This document shows, one piece after another, positions 9,866-18,336 of a stretch of DNA of 64,000 nt (the first letter of the stretch is position 1; every line of letters starts with the position of its first letter). Made by a program: the position numbers and the translations under genes. Source of the stretch: JAUXFK01 sp034189035 (GTDB lineage: Bacteria; Desulfobacterota; UBA8473); contig JAXHVA010000002.1 in assembly GCA_034189035.1 (NCBI GenBank), positions 1 through 64,000 on the forward strand, written 5' to 3'. The notes beneath the pieces are model-generated. The model was not told the origin of the DNA and did no database searches. It saw only the letters and a program-made list of their open reading frames with translations.

Positions 9866-12800
9866 CCTGGACCTCTTCTCTGTGTGTTGCTTCGTCCTCT
9901 TTGATCATCTTGCCCAGCACTTTGCGGTATTCCATAGGAAATACCTTTACAAAGAAGGGGAGACAGGCATCCCAGTTTGAAAGGACTTCCTTTGCCTGTT
10001 TACTCTCCGTGTATTTCAGGTGCAAGGTAATCATTCTCTTGAGTTCATCAATATCCTGTTGATCACTCACTAGTTCAAGGTCCACCATGTCGAGGTTGCA
10101 CCGATTGTCAAAACGCTGGCTTGGGTCATAGACATAGGCGATACCACCGCTCATCCCCGCAGCAAAATTGATTCCCGTGTCACCGAGGATAACCACCCTT
10201 CCGCCGGTCATATATTCACAGCCATGGTCTCCGATCCCTTCAACCACTGCATAGGCTCCGCTGTTTCTGATTGCGAACCGCTCACCAACCTTTCCGAGGA
10301 TATAGACCTCACCCCCGGTAGCCCCATAAAGGATGACATTTCCTGCAATTATATTCTTAGAGGGATCAAAGCCTGAGTTCTTATAGGGTCGTACAATAAT
10401 TTTACCCCCTGATAACCCCTTGCCCAGATAGTCGTTTGCCTCACCTTCAAGGACAAGTGTGAGCCCCCTTGCACAAAAAGCGCCAAAACTCTGGCCGGAT
10501 GCCCCATTGAACCTGCATGTAATTGTATCCTCAGGCAGTCCCTCATTCCCATAACGGCTTGCTATTTCACCGGAGAGCATTGCCCCCACTGTCCGGTTGA
10601 CATTCCGAATCGGACGTTCAATCCACACCTTTTTCTTTGACTCCAATGCCTTCTTTGCTTGGGATATGAGATCCCTGTCAATGACATCCTGAGTACTCTT
10701 CGGCTGGGGTTCTATCTGCCTTCTGGGTGTATGATTATCTGATTTTGGGGCATAGAGAATATCTGAGAGATCGAGACCTCTCGTTTTGTAAAAATCTATT
10801 GCCCTGTTCATCTCGAGCAGATCGGTTCTGCCGATCAGATCATCCATCCGTATAAATCCCAATTGTGCCATATATTCACGTACTTCCTGTGCAATCATGT
10901 GAAAAAAATTGACCAAAAACTCCGCTTTGCCTGCAAATAATCGCCGTAATCTGGGGTCCTGTGTGGCGATCCCTACAGGGCATGTATTCTTATGGCACTT
11001 TCTCATCATGACACATCCAAGCACCACAAGAACGGTTGTAGCAAAGCCAAACTCTTCGGCACCCAGAAGAGCTGCGATGATCACATCACGTCCTGTTTTC
11101 ATTTGACCGTCTGTCTGAACCCTCACACGGCTCCTCAGGTTATTCAAGACCAGTGTCTGCTGTGTTTCGCTCAAGCCCAATTCCCACGGAGCACCGGCAT
11201 GTTGAATTGAAGAGAGCGGGGATGCACCGGTTCCTCCATCATACCCGCTAATCAAGACCATATCTGCCTTGCCTTTTGCTACACCTGCAGCGATAGTGCC
11301 GACACCGATTTCTGATACGAGCTTCACTGATACCCTCGCATCTGGATTTACGTTTTTAAGGTCAAAGATAAGCTGAGACAGATCTTCAATCGAGTAGATA
11401 TCATGATGCGGCGGAGGTGAAATGAGCGTAACACCGGGTGTTGAATGACGTACCCTCGCAATCTCCTCATTCACCTTATGTCCCGGGAGTTGACCGCCTT
11501 CCCCTGGCTTTGCGCCTTGTGCGATCTTTATCTGAAGCTCTTTTGCATTCACCAGGTATTCTGCTGTTACACCGAAACGTCCGCTTGCCACCTGTTTAAT
11601 AGCGCTTGATCGATTGTCCCCATTGAAAAGGGGGTGATACCGTACTGGGTCCTCTCCTCCTTCGCCGCTGTTGCTTTTTGCATCTATTCGGTTCATGGCA
11701 ATGGCTATGGTCTCGTGTGCTTCTTTGCTGATCGACCCAAATGACATGGCACCCGTTGCAAAGCGCTTCATAATATCGAGTGCAGGTTCCACATCCTCAA
11801 GAGGAACCGGCCTCACTTTCTTAAATCGAAACATGCCGCGAAGTGTCGATAGCCTTTCATTTTGGTCATTGATCATCTTTGCATATTCGAGATAGAGCCT
11901 GTAATCATTTCTTCGTGTTGCAAGTTGAAGCGTATATATTGATTCTGGCGTCCACAGGTGTCGTTCTCCATCAACACGATATCGGTAATGCCCGCCACTT
12001 TGAAGAATTTCATTGTTCCTCTGAGCATTTTCATAGGCGTGATCATATCGGGCATTCACCTCAGCCGCGATTTCATCGAGCCCAATGCCTTCGATATTTG
12101 AGGCTGTGCCTGGAAAGTACCTGTTTACAAGGTTTCTGCTCAGACCGATCGCCTGAAAGACCTGGGCGCTTCTGTAACTTCTCAGGGTTGATATGCCCAT
12201 CTTGGACATTATTTTGAGCAACCCCTTGCACAGGGCCTTGATATAGTTTTCAATAGCAACAGCAACGCTTATATCATTGGTCAGCTCTTTTTTGATCGCC
12301 ATTGCAGCAACTGTCTCAAAGGCAAGATAGGGGTTGATGGCTGTGGCGCCATACCCGAGTAATAAGGCCATGTGCATCACTTCCCTTGCCTCACCTGTCT
12401 CCAGTATAAGACCGGCACTTGTACGTAAACCGCTTGCAACCAACCTCCTGTTTATGGCAGACACAGCGAGAAGCGAGGGAATGGGTGCATGGTCTTCAGG
12501 CAAGTTTCGATCACTTAAGATAAGTAAGGTATCTCCCTCTTTGAGAGCTTCTTCACATCGATCGCAGAGCTTTTCAATGGCGTCTCGGAGATCCTTTCCG
12601 GATCCGCCGCAGGGGAATCCCATGGTCAGCGTGGTTGCTCGAAACCCTTCAATATTCAGGTCTTTGATACGTCCCAGGTCATCGTTTGTGAGGATTGGGT
12701 GTTTCAATTTTATTAAACGGCTGTTTTGCGGAATTTCCGTAAGTATATTGCCCGAGTTGCCGATAAAGGTCATCAATGACATGACGAGTTCTTCCCGGAC

Positions 12801-14414
12801 AGGGTCTATTGCCGGGTTTGTCACCTGGGCAAAGAGCTGTTTAAAATAGGTGTAAAGGAGCTGGTTTTTCTCTGAAAGGACTGCAAGGGGGGAATCCATA
12901 CCCATTGAACCTATTGGCTCGCTTCCATTGGAAGCCATTGGGTCGAGGATCATCTGTATATCTTCCCTGGTGTATCCGAAGAGCTGCTGACGAAATACCA
13001 GAAACTCCAGGTCCGGTTGTATGAGGTTTACATCCCCGTAAAATCCACGGAGCGTAATCCTGTTCTCCTCAACCCATCTTCGATAAGGGTGATTTCTGGC
13101 GCACAGTGTCTTGATCTCACCGTTTTTTAAGACCCGCCTTTTATTGAAATCCACAAAGATCATTTCACCCGGCCGCAATGCTCCTCTTTCTTCAACCTCT
13201 TCTGCCGGAATATCGAGGACTCCCACTTCAGAGGCGAAAACCATAAACCCGTTTTTTGTGATGGTGTATCGGGCAGGACGTAATCCATTCCGGTCAAGCA
13301 AGGCGCCTACGTGGTCTCCGTTTGAAAATGCAATGGCTGCAGGACCGTCCCATGGCTCCATTAATCCGGCATGATACTCAAAGAAGCCGCGCAGATCAGG
13401 CCCCAGGGGATATTTTACTCCCCAGGCACCGGGTATAAGCATGAGCATGGCATGGGAGAGAGATCTTCCAGTATTCACCAGCAGTTCAAGGATATTATCA
13501 ATACAGGCCGAATCACTGCCCCTCTCATCGATGATCGGCAGGAGTTTTTTGATGTCATCTCCAAGAATATCCGATTGTAATGACGGTTCACGCGAACGGA
13601 TGAGATTGATATTCCCCCGAAGTGTGTTGATCTCTCCATTATGTGCCAGGTACCTGAAAGGTTGGGCCAGTTCCCAGGAGGGAAATGTATTGGTACTGTA
13701 TCGCTGATGAACAACAGCCATGGCGCTGACGACTTCCGAATCCTTTAAATCTCTGTAAAAACCGGAGAGCTGTGTTGCAGTAAAGAGGCCCTTGTATACA
13801 ATCGTGCGACAAGAGAGACTCGCAATGTAAAAGCATTCCCCGTCTTTGATACTATCGGCTGCCTTCTTCTCAACAACTCTGCGTATCACGTAGAGCTTCC
13901 GTTCTAAGGCAGGCGTGTCGAGTTCATCTCCATAGATAAAGCATTGCATAATCACAGGCTGCTGTCTTTTTGCCTGACCGTCGATTACATCGCTATTGAC
14001 AGGGACACTTCGCCAGCCAATGAATTTCAGGCCTTCATCAGCAACGGATCTCTCTATGATATTGGAACATCTTTTAAAAGATTCAGGGTCCTGAGGCATA
14101 AAGATCATGCCCACACCATATCGCCCTAAATCAGGCAGATCGATTCCAAGGGATTTACACTCCTTTTTGAGAAATGCATCGGGTATTTGAAAGAGAATCC
14201 CTGCGCCGTCACCGGTTATCAGGTCTCCTCCTATTGCCCCACGATGCATCAGATTCTCAAGGACCTTTAAACCTTTTTTAATGATGTCATGGGTCTTTGT
14301 ACCGTCAATATTGGCTACAAATCCAACACCGCAGGAGTCATGCTCATTTATGGGATCATACATTCCCTGTGCAGCAGGGAAACGTCCTAATATATGGGTA
14401 CCGGTATTTTCCAT
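9858..14414 (-). CDS. gltB: Glutamate synthase large subunit (GltB)
   Basis: An intact 1518-residue protein that makes two glutamates from glutamine and 2-oxoglutarate, with GltD. The N-terminal glutamine amidotransferase class II domain starts at Cys28 in HDSCGVGFVANIDG, so a 27-residue propeptide should be removed to expose the nucleophile. The central and FMN domains include EKLCDRCEEALKEGDTLLILSD, GEGGEDPVRYHPLF, and ISGYDGGTGASPLSSIQHAG. The 3Fe-4S Cys cluster is in CVMMRKCHKNTCPVGIATQD. The C-terminal GXGXG beta-helix repeats (GEANDYLGKGLSGGKIIVRP and similar) close the protein. The ATG at 14414 gives the expected propeptide length. With gltD it forms the main ammonium assimilation operon. 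Confidence 0.96.
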   Translation of the reverse strand: MENTGTHILGRFPAAQGMYDPINEHDSCGVGFVANIDGTKTHDIIKKGLKVLENLMHRGAIGGDLITGDGAGILFQIPDAFLKKECKSLGIDLPDLGRYGVGMIFMPQDPESFKRCSNIIERSVADEGLKFIGWRSVPVNSDVIDGQAKRQQPVIMQCFIYGDELDTPALERKLYVIRRVVEKKAADSIKDGECFYIASLSCRTIVYKGLFTATQLSGFYRDLKDSEVVSAMAVVHQRYSTNTFPSWELAQPFRYLAHNGEINTLRGNINLIRSREPSLQSDILGDDIKKLLPIIDERGSDSACIDNILELLVNTGRSLSHAMLMLIPGAWGVKYPLGPDLRGFFEYHAGLMEPWDGPAAIAFSNGDHVGALLDRNGLRPARYTITKNGFMVFASEVGVLDIPAEEVEERGALRPGEMIFVDFNKRRVLKNGEIKTLCARNHPYRRWVEENRITLRGFYGDVNLIQPDLEFLVFRQQLFGYTREDIQMILDPMASNGSEPIGSMGMDSPLAVLSEKNQLLYTYFKQLFAQVTNPAIDPVREELVMSLMTFIGNSGNILTEIPQNSRLIKLKHPILTNDDLGRIKDLNIEGFRATTLTMGFPCGGSGKDLRDAIEKLCDRCEEALKEGDTLLILSDRNLPEDHAPIPSLLAVSAINRRLVASGLRTSAGLILETGEAREVMHMALLLGYGATAINPYLAFETVAAMAIKKELTNDISVAVAIENYIKALCKGLLKIMSKMGISTLRSYRSAQVFQAIGLSRNLVNRYFPGTASNIEGIGLDEIAAEVNARYDHAYENAQRNNEILQSGGHYRYRVDGERHLWTPESIYTLQLATRRNDYRLYLEYAKMINDQNERLSTLRGMFRFKKVRPVPLEDVEPALDIMKRFATGAMSFGSISKEAHETIAIAMNRIDAKSNSGEGGEDPVRYHPLFNGDNRSSAIKQVASGRFGVTAEYLVNAKELQIKIAQGAKPGEGGQLPGHKVNEEIARVRHSTPGVTLISPPPHHDIYSIEDLSQLIFDLKNVNPDARVSVKLVSEIGVGTIAAGVAKGKADMVLISGYDGGTGASPLSSIQHAGAPWELGLSETQQTLVLNNLRSRVRVQTDGQMKTGRDVIIAALLGAEEFGFATTVLVVLGCVMMRKCHKNTCPVGIATQDPRLRRLFAGKAEFLVNFFHMIAQEVREYMAQLGFIRMDDLIGRTDLLEMNRAIDFYKTRGLDLSDILYAPKSDNHTPRRQIEPQPKSTQDVIDRDLISQAKKALESKKKVWIERPIRNVNRTVGAMLSGEIASRYGNEGLPEDTITCRFNGASGQSFGAFCARGLTLVLEGEANDYLGKGLSGGKIIVRPYKNSGFDPSKNIIAGNVILYGATGGEVYILGKVGERFAIRNSGAYAVVEGIGDHGCEYMTGGRVVILGDTGINFAAGMSGGIAYVYDPSQRFDNRCNLDMVDLELVSDQQDIDELKRMITLHLKYTESKQAKEVLSNWDACLPFFVKVFPMEYRKVLGKMIKEDEATHREEVQDG

Positions 14415-14489
14415 TGTTTTATACGACCTTGATATTGGATCGCCTTTCTTCAGTTTTTATCTCAAATGAGCTAAAATTTTGAGATGAAA

Positions 14490-14509
14490 GGGCACAGCGC
14501 ACTGTGCCC
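14490..14509. repeat. REP-like perfect hairpin
   Basis: GGGCACAG at 14490-14497 pairs perfectly with CTGTGCCC at 14502-14509 across a four-base loop. No T-run follows on either strand, so it is not a standard terminator. Short GC-rich palindromes of this type often occur as dispersed repeats. No second copy was found in the window. Confidence 0.45.
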
Positions 14510-14609
14510 CTACATATCGAAATATTCCCCTGGTTAGAATCTTCGCCTTCTTTGATCTTGAACAAAATTGCTCATTTCTGGATGGACAATCAATAGGAAA
14601 GATCAGCAC

Positions 14610-14813
14610 GCTTCAACGGCGGTCAACTTTTAATCAAGTGTAAAACTCGAGTCCAAGGGAACGTAAAGAAAGGGCAGTGTATCATTATTCAATTACAGTA
14701 GCTCCATTATTGACTATCTTAGACATAAAATGTAAAGTAATCCTCTGTTCTTTCTTAATGCTCACTAAGACCCTCAGACAATACACGCATTAAAACTTGA
14801 CCACCGTTGAAGC
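14610..14813. repeat. MITE-like element with 25-base inverted ends
   Basis: The sequence at 14610-14634 (GCTTCAACGGCGGTCAACTT...) is the reverse complement of 14789-14813 with 23 of 25 bases matching. The 204-base unit between them has no open frame of note. Motifs like GGTCAACTTTTAATC resemble the terminal repeats of IS21-family elements, as remembered, so it may be a transposase-less derivative or a leftover end pair. No target duplication could be confirmed. Confidence 0.45.
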
Positions 14814-14888
14814 ATCTCTTTTCAAAAAGCAAAAATGTTAATCAAATAGGGGTGTTATAAGAAAGAGTTCAACCACACTGAGCATAGA

Positions 14889-15788
14889 TTAGCAATGATA
14901 GAAGCCATTCTTTTCAGTGATTATGCCGGATTCTGTTAGGCCTTGAAGATGTTCTTTTATCATGTTCTCCTCAAAGAAAAAGAGAAAGTCAAACATCGGG
15001 CTATTGAATTTATTCAGATTGTAATAGATGATTTGAGATCGAATAAGCTGGTTAATATCTTTTTGCCCTTCTTGTAATAATTGAATAATCTTTGTCTTTC
15101 GCTGATGAATGATCTCCAGAGATTTATTGAGTCTTTCTTCCATATCGTAGATGGAGTCATTCTGATGGCTCGATACCGCCCTTTTGATATCTATTTTTTT
15201 AACCTTTTCGATACTTCGGATATAGTCATTGAGGTTCGAATCGAGATATCCATACCATGGACCAAAGGAATCTATTCCCAAGTCAGAGGCAAAGAAGAGA
15301 TCTTTGCCTCTGAACAAAAAACAGTGATGGCCTGCTGAATGCCCGGGAGTATGAATTGCTTCCAGTTGATTTCCTCCAAGATCAAAGATATGACCATCTC
15401 TATATGTCGTCTCTCTTCCTGATGCCTTAAGACCGATGAGTTCAAACACGATTTTTTCCCATGAAGGTTCTACGGCCTGTCCGAATACACCAAAGCTCTT
15501 TTTCATCTCTTCAAGAGAGAGGGTGTTCCCCTCTTCTTGTTCAGGGACATATATTATTGCCGAGGTTGTCTCACTTATGATGGAGTTACGCGCAACATGG
15601 TCAGGGTGGGTGTGGCTATTTATGAGTATATCGATACTGGTCTCTTTTAAGATTATTTTAATAAGCTCTTCAGGCAGTCCCGCGTCTATGAGGGCTACTT
15701 TTTCATCCTCGATTAATAATGAGTTGCAATTCGGGAATTTAGGGTTTACTATAAGGCTTGTTGTAGAGTTTAATGAAAGTCTTTCCAA
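14889..15788 (-). CDS. MBL-fold metallohydrolase
   Basis: A 299-residue metallo-beta-lactamase fold protein. The zinc motif NSHTHPDHVA (about 58-67) gives the HxHxDH ligands, IHTPGHSAGHHCFLF supplies the next His, DLFFASDLGID an Asp, and VSSHQND the final His. The C-terminal 80 residues are helical, with a winged-helix look (LLQEGQKDINQLI ... HLQGLTESGIITEKNGFYH), as in the LACTB2/hydroxyacylglutathione hydrolase-like branch. The start is a TTG at 15788, nine bases after AAAGGA; no ATG fits as well. Substrate unknown: thioesters, lactones and nucleic acids are all possible in this superfamily. Confidence 0.8.
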   Translation of the reverse strand: MERLSLNSTTSLIVNPKFPNCNSLLIEDEKVALIDAGLPEELIKIILKETSIDILINSHTHPDHVARNSIISETTSAIIYVPEQEEGNTLSLEEMKKSFGVFGQAVEPSWEKIVFELIGLKASGRETTYRDGHIFDLGGNQLEAIHTPGHSAGHHCFLFRGKDLFFASDLGIDSFGPWYGYLDSNLNDYIRSIEKVKKIDIKRAVSSHQNDSIYDMEERLNKSLEIIHQRKTKIIQLLQEGQKDINQLIRSQIIYYNLNKFNSPMFDFLFFFEENMIKEHLQGLTESGIITEKNGFYHC

Positions 15789-16234
15789 TAAATAAATTCC
15801 TTTGACATCCCTTTTTAATGTAATAAAAAAATGAGAAGTTTTTCCTTTTTAAGGATATGGGTAAGCTGTATATGGCCAGAGTTATAATGTCGTCTCTGGA
15901 CAATTCATTTTTTCTGGCAATGCTCTTTTGGTCTGTCGGATCGCCCAGTTCGAATGATAAGAACGTACTTTTTCCATTACTATGAATATACAAGAATTGG
16001 TATTGTGTGTCAAGGGTGAAGTATCCACAATATGTGTGGTTCTTGAATTCAGCTGTACTAGAGGTCTTGCCCAGAAAGCAGTTGAACTCGGCTCGTTTTC
16101 AAAGGCAGGTTTACCAAGAAGACTTATGAAGATTCGGGGATGTAAAGGCAACTTTGGACTCGAATGAGCGTGAGAGAGAGGGGGGATAAGATAGGTTTTT
16201 CAGCGCGGAAGGTAAGGAAAACGGAGGGGAAGAG
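15789..16234. other. Intergenic region, only weak open frames
   Basis: About 446 bases between divergent genes. Short frames exist on both strands (15739-15993 minus, 15982-16167 plus) but none has a ribosome site or a recognisable family. The minus frames contain IQLTHILKKEKL, which resembles IQLTHIPKHEN in the fragment at 24109-24213, so a small remnant of a shared unknown gene may be present. A GGAGGGGAAGAG ribosome site for the next gene lies just before 16235. Confidence 0.4.
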
Positions 16235-16762
16235 ATGAGAAGAGTCAGTATTGTAACAGCAGTTGTTTTTGTGATTACATTCTCATTGGCTGTTATTGTT
16301 AATGCGGGTGAAAACAAAATCGGCGCTGGTTGTCAGGCGGTGCTCCTAGAAGGGGTTGGAGTTGAAGACATCTTGCAGGGCGGAAGCGTTCGGGGATGGG
16401 TTGATGATATCTGTTGGGAAGGCAACATCTACCGAAACAGCTATGATGAAGACGATGGTTCTGAAGGAGATCTGTGGATGCTCACGGGCAAAGCGATGTT
16501 CGCTACCAAACTGAATGAAAAGAGCAGATTCTACCTGGGAGTTGAACTAGGATTTGGCGAACTCGATGTAGACAATGGTGTTGATGAAGATTATGATGTC
16601 CTTACCTTAGGTCCTCTATTCGGTGCGGAATATAGTCTGCAGGGTTTGCCGGAGTTGGGCTTCCACTGGGAGATCGGTTACAAGTTGACGAACTTCAATA
16701 ATGATGATGATTTTGATATCAGTGGTATACAGATAGCTCTGGGGGTTCACTATTACTTTTGA
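16235..16762 (+). CDS. Small outer-membrane beta-barrel-like protein
   Basis: A 175-residue protein with a Sec signal peptide (MRRVSIVTAVVFVITFSLAV, probable cleavage after VNA). The mature part alternates hydrophobic and polar residues with glycine/aromatic turns (RFYLGVELGFGELDVDNG, LGPLFGAEYSLQGLPELGFH), and the C-terminus ends in an aromatic beta-signal, VHYYF, typical of barrels inserted by BAM. Acidic loops (DEDDGSEGD, NNDDDFD) suggest cation or LPS contacts. Length fits an eight-strand barrel. Function is unknown. It lies 83 bases before a FadL-type porin, possibly in the same transcript. Confidence 0.6.
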   Translation: MRRVSIVTAVVFVITFSLAVIVNAGENKIGAGCQAVLLEGVGVEDILQGGSVRGWVDDICWEGNIYRNSYDEDDGSEGDLWMLTGKAMFATKLNEKSRFYLGVELGFGELDVDNGVDEDYDVLTLGPLFGAEYSLQGLPELGFHWEIGYKLTNFNNDDDFDISGIQIALGVHYYF

Positions 16763-16845
16763 TGAGTCTATTAATTTCAATGTAAACAATCTGATCTGCG
16801 CTGAAAACCCACTTTTTATTTAAACAATTAAATGGAGGGTGTGCC

Positions 16846-18141
16846 ATGAAAAGAATTTTTACGTTTCTTAGTTTATTGTGTTTATTGCTTTCAGTTAGTT
16901 CTCAACTGACTGCAGGTGGTGTTGACAGTAAGACCAATTGGAGCGTTGAATACATTCGGACTCTCAATAGAAACGCAGCAACCGATTCAGCCGATATTGC
17001 AGCCTATAACCCTGCAGGTGTAATGAGAATGGATGACGGTGTATACTTAAATTGTTCTTTTCATAATATTTTGAAAACGTACACAAATGAGATTAATGGG
17101 GTAGATCTCGAGACTGATACTCCTTCTCTTGTGCCCGGTTTATTTGGTATTTACAAAGATGACAGGTGGGCTGGCTATGCTGCATTTACAATAGTAGGCG
17201 GTGGTGGCAAGGTAGAATTCAAAAGAGGAAATGCCACTACATCAACGATTGGCCTTGGGTTGATAACTGGAGCGAATGCTACATTGGCAGGGTTCCTTGT
17301 TCCAGCTGATTTTTGGTATACGAATATCAAAAGCCAGGATCTTGATGCAGAAAGTGTTTATCTGGGGTTTACTCTGGGTGGTTCTTATGCACTAAATGAC
17401 ACGGTGTCCGTATCTCTTGGCGCACGATATACAGATGCCCAAAGAGAAGCTGAGGCTTCGCTCGCAATCAGCGCTGCAAACCCCTTGCCTGGAGTCAATG
17501 ATGACATAAAAGGTGTCGTGGACTATGAACAGGAAGCAAACGGGTGGTGCACTATTATCGGTTTTAATATCGCTCCTTCAGATGAACTGAACATCGGACT
17601 CCGGTATGAATCCAAGACAAAGCTTGATTTTGAAGATACGGTGAAAACCGATACCTTAGGGATACTCCCTAGTTTGGGAATCGAGACCGGTAATAAGGCG
17701 AGAAGGGATCTTCCTGCCCTGCTCGGCCTCGGTGTTTCTTACGGGTTTACACCCAGAGTCAAAATTGAGACAACCCTTACTTACTACTTCCAGAAGGATG
17801 CAAATTGGAATGGTGCTGACAGAAACGTTGATGATGGTTATGATCTGGGAGTTGCCATTGAATATGCCTTTAACGACAAATTGAGGGGAAGCCTCGGATA
17901 CCTCTATACAGACACCGGGATGAAACCGGTTTACATGTTACCCGAACTTCCTGAGCTAAATGCTAATAGCATTGGCAGCGGATTTGTCTATGAGGCAACC
18001 GATGTGCTGGATTTAAACTTTGCCGTCGGTAGGGTCTTCTATCAGGACGATTCGTTCACCAGCGCTATGACAGGCGCCAAAATACGTTACGAAAAAGAAA
18101 TTTATTTTCTTGCATTCGGTATTCAATACAAGTTTGAGTAG
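16846..18141 (+). CDS. FadL/TodX-family outer-membrane transport protein
   Basis: A 431-residue outer-membrane protein. A signal peptide (MKRIFTFLSLLCLLLSVSSQ, cleavage near LTAGG) is followed by the FadL/OmpP1/TodX N-terminal pattern NRNAATDSADIAAYNPAGVMRMDDG. This corresponds to the hatch region with the NPA signature. Later strands include VYLGFTLGGSYALNDTVSVS and LNIGLRYESKTKLDFEDTV, and the end is FLAFGIQYKF plus Glu. The family imports hydrophobic compounds such as long-chain fatty acids or aromatics across the outer membrane. Its position before an aldehyde oxidoreductase suggests supply of hydrophobic substrates, but this is inference. GGAGG lies seven bases before the ATG. Confidence 0.85.
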   Translation: MKRIFTFLSLLCLLLSVSSQLTAGGVDSKTNWSVEYIRTLNRNAATDSADIAAYNPAGVMRMDDGVYLNCSFHNILKTYTNEINGVDLETDTPSLVPGLFGIYKDDRWAGYAAFTIVGGGGKVEFKRGNATTSTIGLGLITGANATLAGFLVPADFWYTNIKSQDLDAESVYLGFTLGGSYALNDTVSVSLGARYTDAQREAEASLAISAANPLPGVNDDIKGVVDYEQEANGWCTIIGFNIAPSDELNIGLRYESKTKLDFEDTVKTDTLGILPSLGIETGNKARRDLPALLGLGVSYGFTPRVKIETTLTYYFQKDANWNGADRNVDDGYDLGVAIEYAFNDKLRGSLGYLYTDTGMKPVYMLPELPELNANSIGSGFVYEATDVLDLNFAVGRVFYQDDSFTSAMTGAKIRYEKEIYFLAFGIQYKFE

Positions 18142-18210
18142 TCTTTCATGACATCATAGATCATTAAAATATTCTAAAAATCTAAAGATGACCGCCTAAA
18201 GAAATTTTTC

Positions 18211-18330
18211 GTTTGGGCAAGAGCCCAATCACTCATAACCCGGAGGGTAAAGATGCCTTCTGTAGATTGAGATTATGGACACACCGAAGGAGGCCATCTA
18301 TTTTCCCTGTTTAGCCACACGAAAGGAGGA
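18211..18330 (+). promoter_or_regulatory. Candidate Moco/Wco riboswitch in the aldehyde oxidoreductase leader
   Basis: The leader before the oxidoreductase start holds several pairings. TTGGGC/GCCCAA (18213-18228) forms a hairpin, and AGATGCCTTC (18251-18260) pairs with GAAGG (18286-18290) and CATCT (18295-18299) around an AGGC bulge. Segments such as CACCGAAGGAGGCCATCT, TTTTCCCTG and GCCACACGAAAGGAGG resemble what I recall of the Moco RNA motif, known from molybdenum- and tungsten-cofactor genes including tungsten oxidoreductases. The last segment is also the ribosome site of the gene, so cofactor binding could hide it. The match is from memory and untested. Confidence 0.5.
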
Positions 18331-18336
18331 AAAGCC

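Larger units (their letters stand above)
14415..14888. other. Intergenic region with hairpin and inverted repeat, no gene
   Basis: About 470 bases upstream of gltB and downstream of the MBL gene. No coding sequence is recognisable. It contains a perfect short hairpin (14490-14509) and a 25-base imperfect inverted repeat pair (14610-14634 and 14789-14813), both listed separately. The gltB promoter should lie here. Confidence 0.5.

Noticed and set aside
14490..14509. Rho-independent terminator
   Set aside because: The hairpin is perfect but no T-run follows on either strand.
15982..16167. Small plus-strand gene before the outer-membrane protein
   Set aside because: No ribosome site, no recognisable family, and competing minus-strand frames of equal length.
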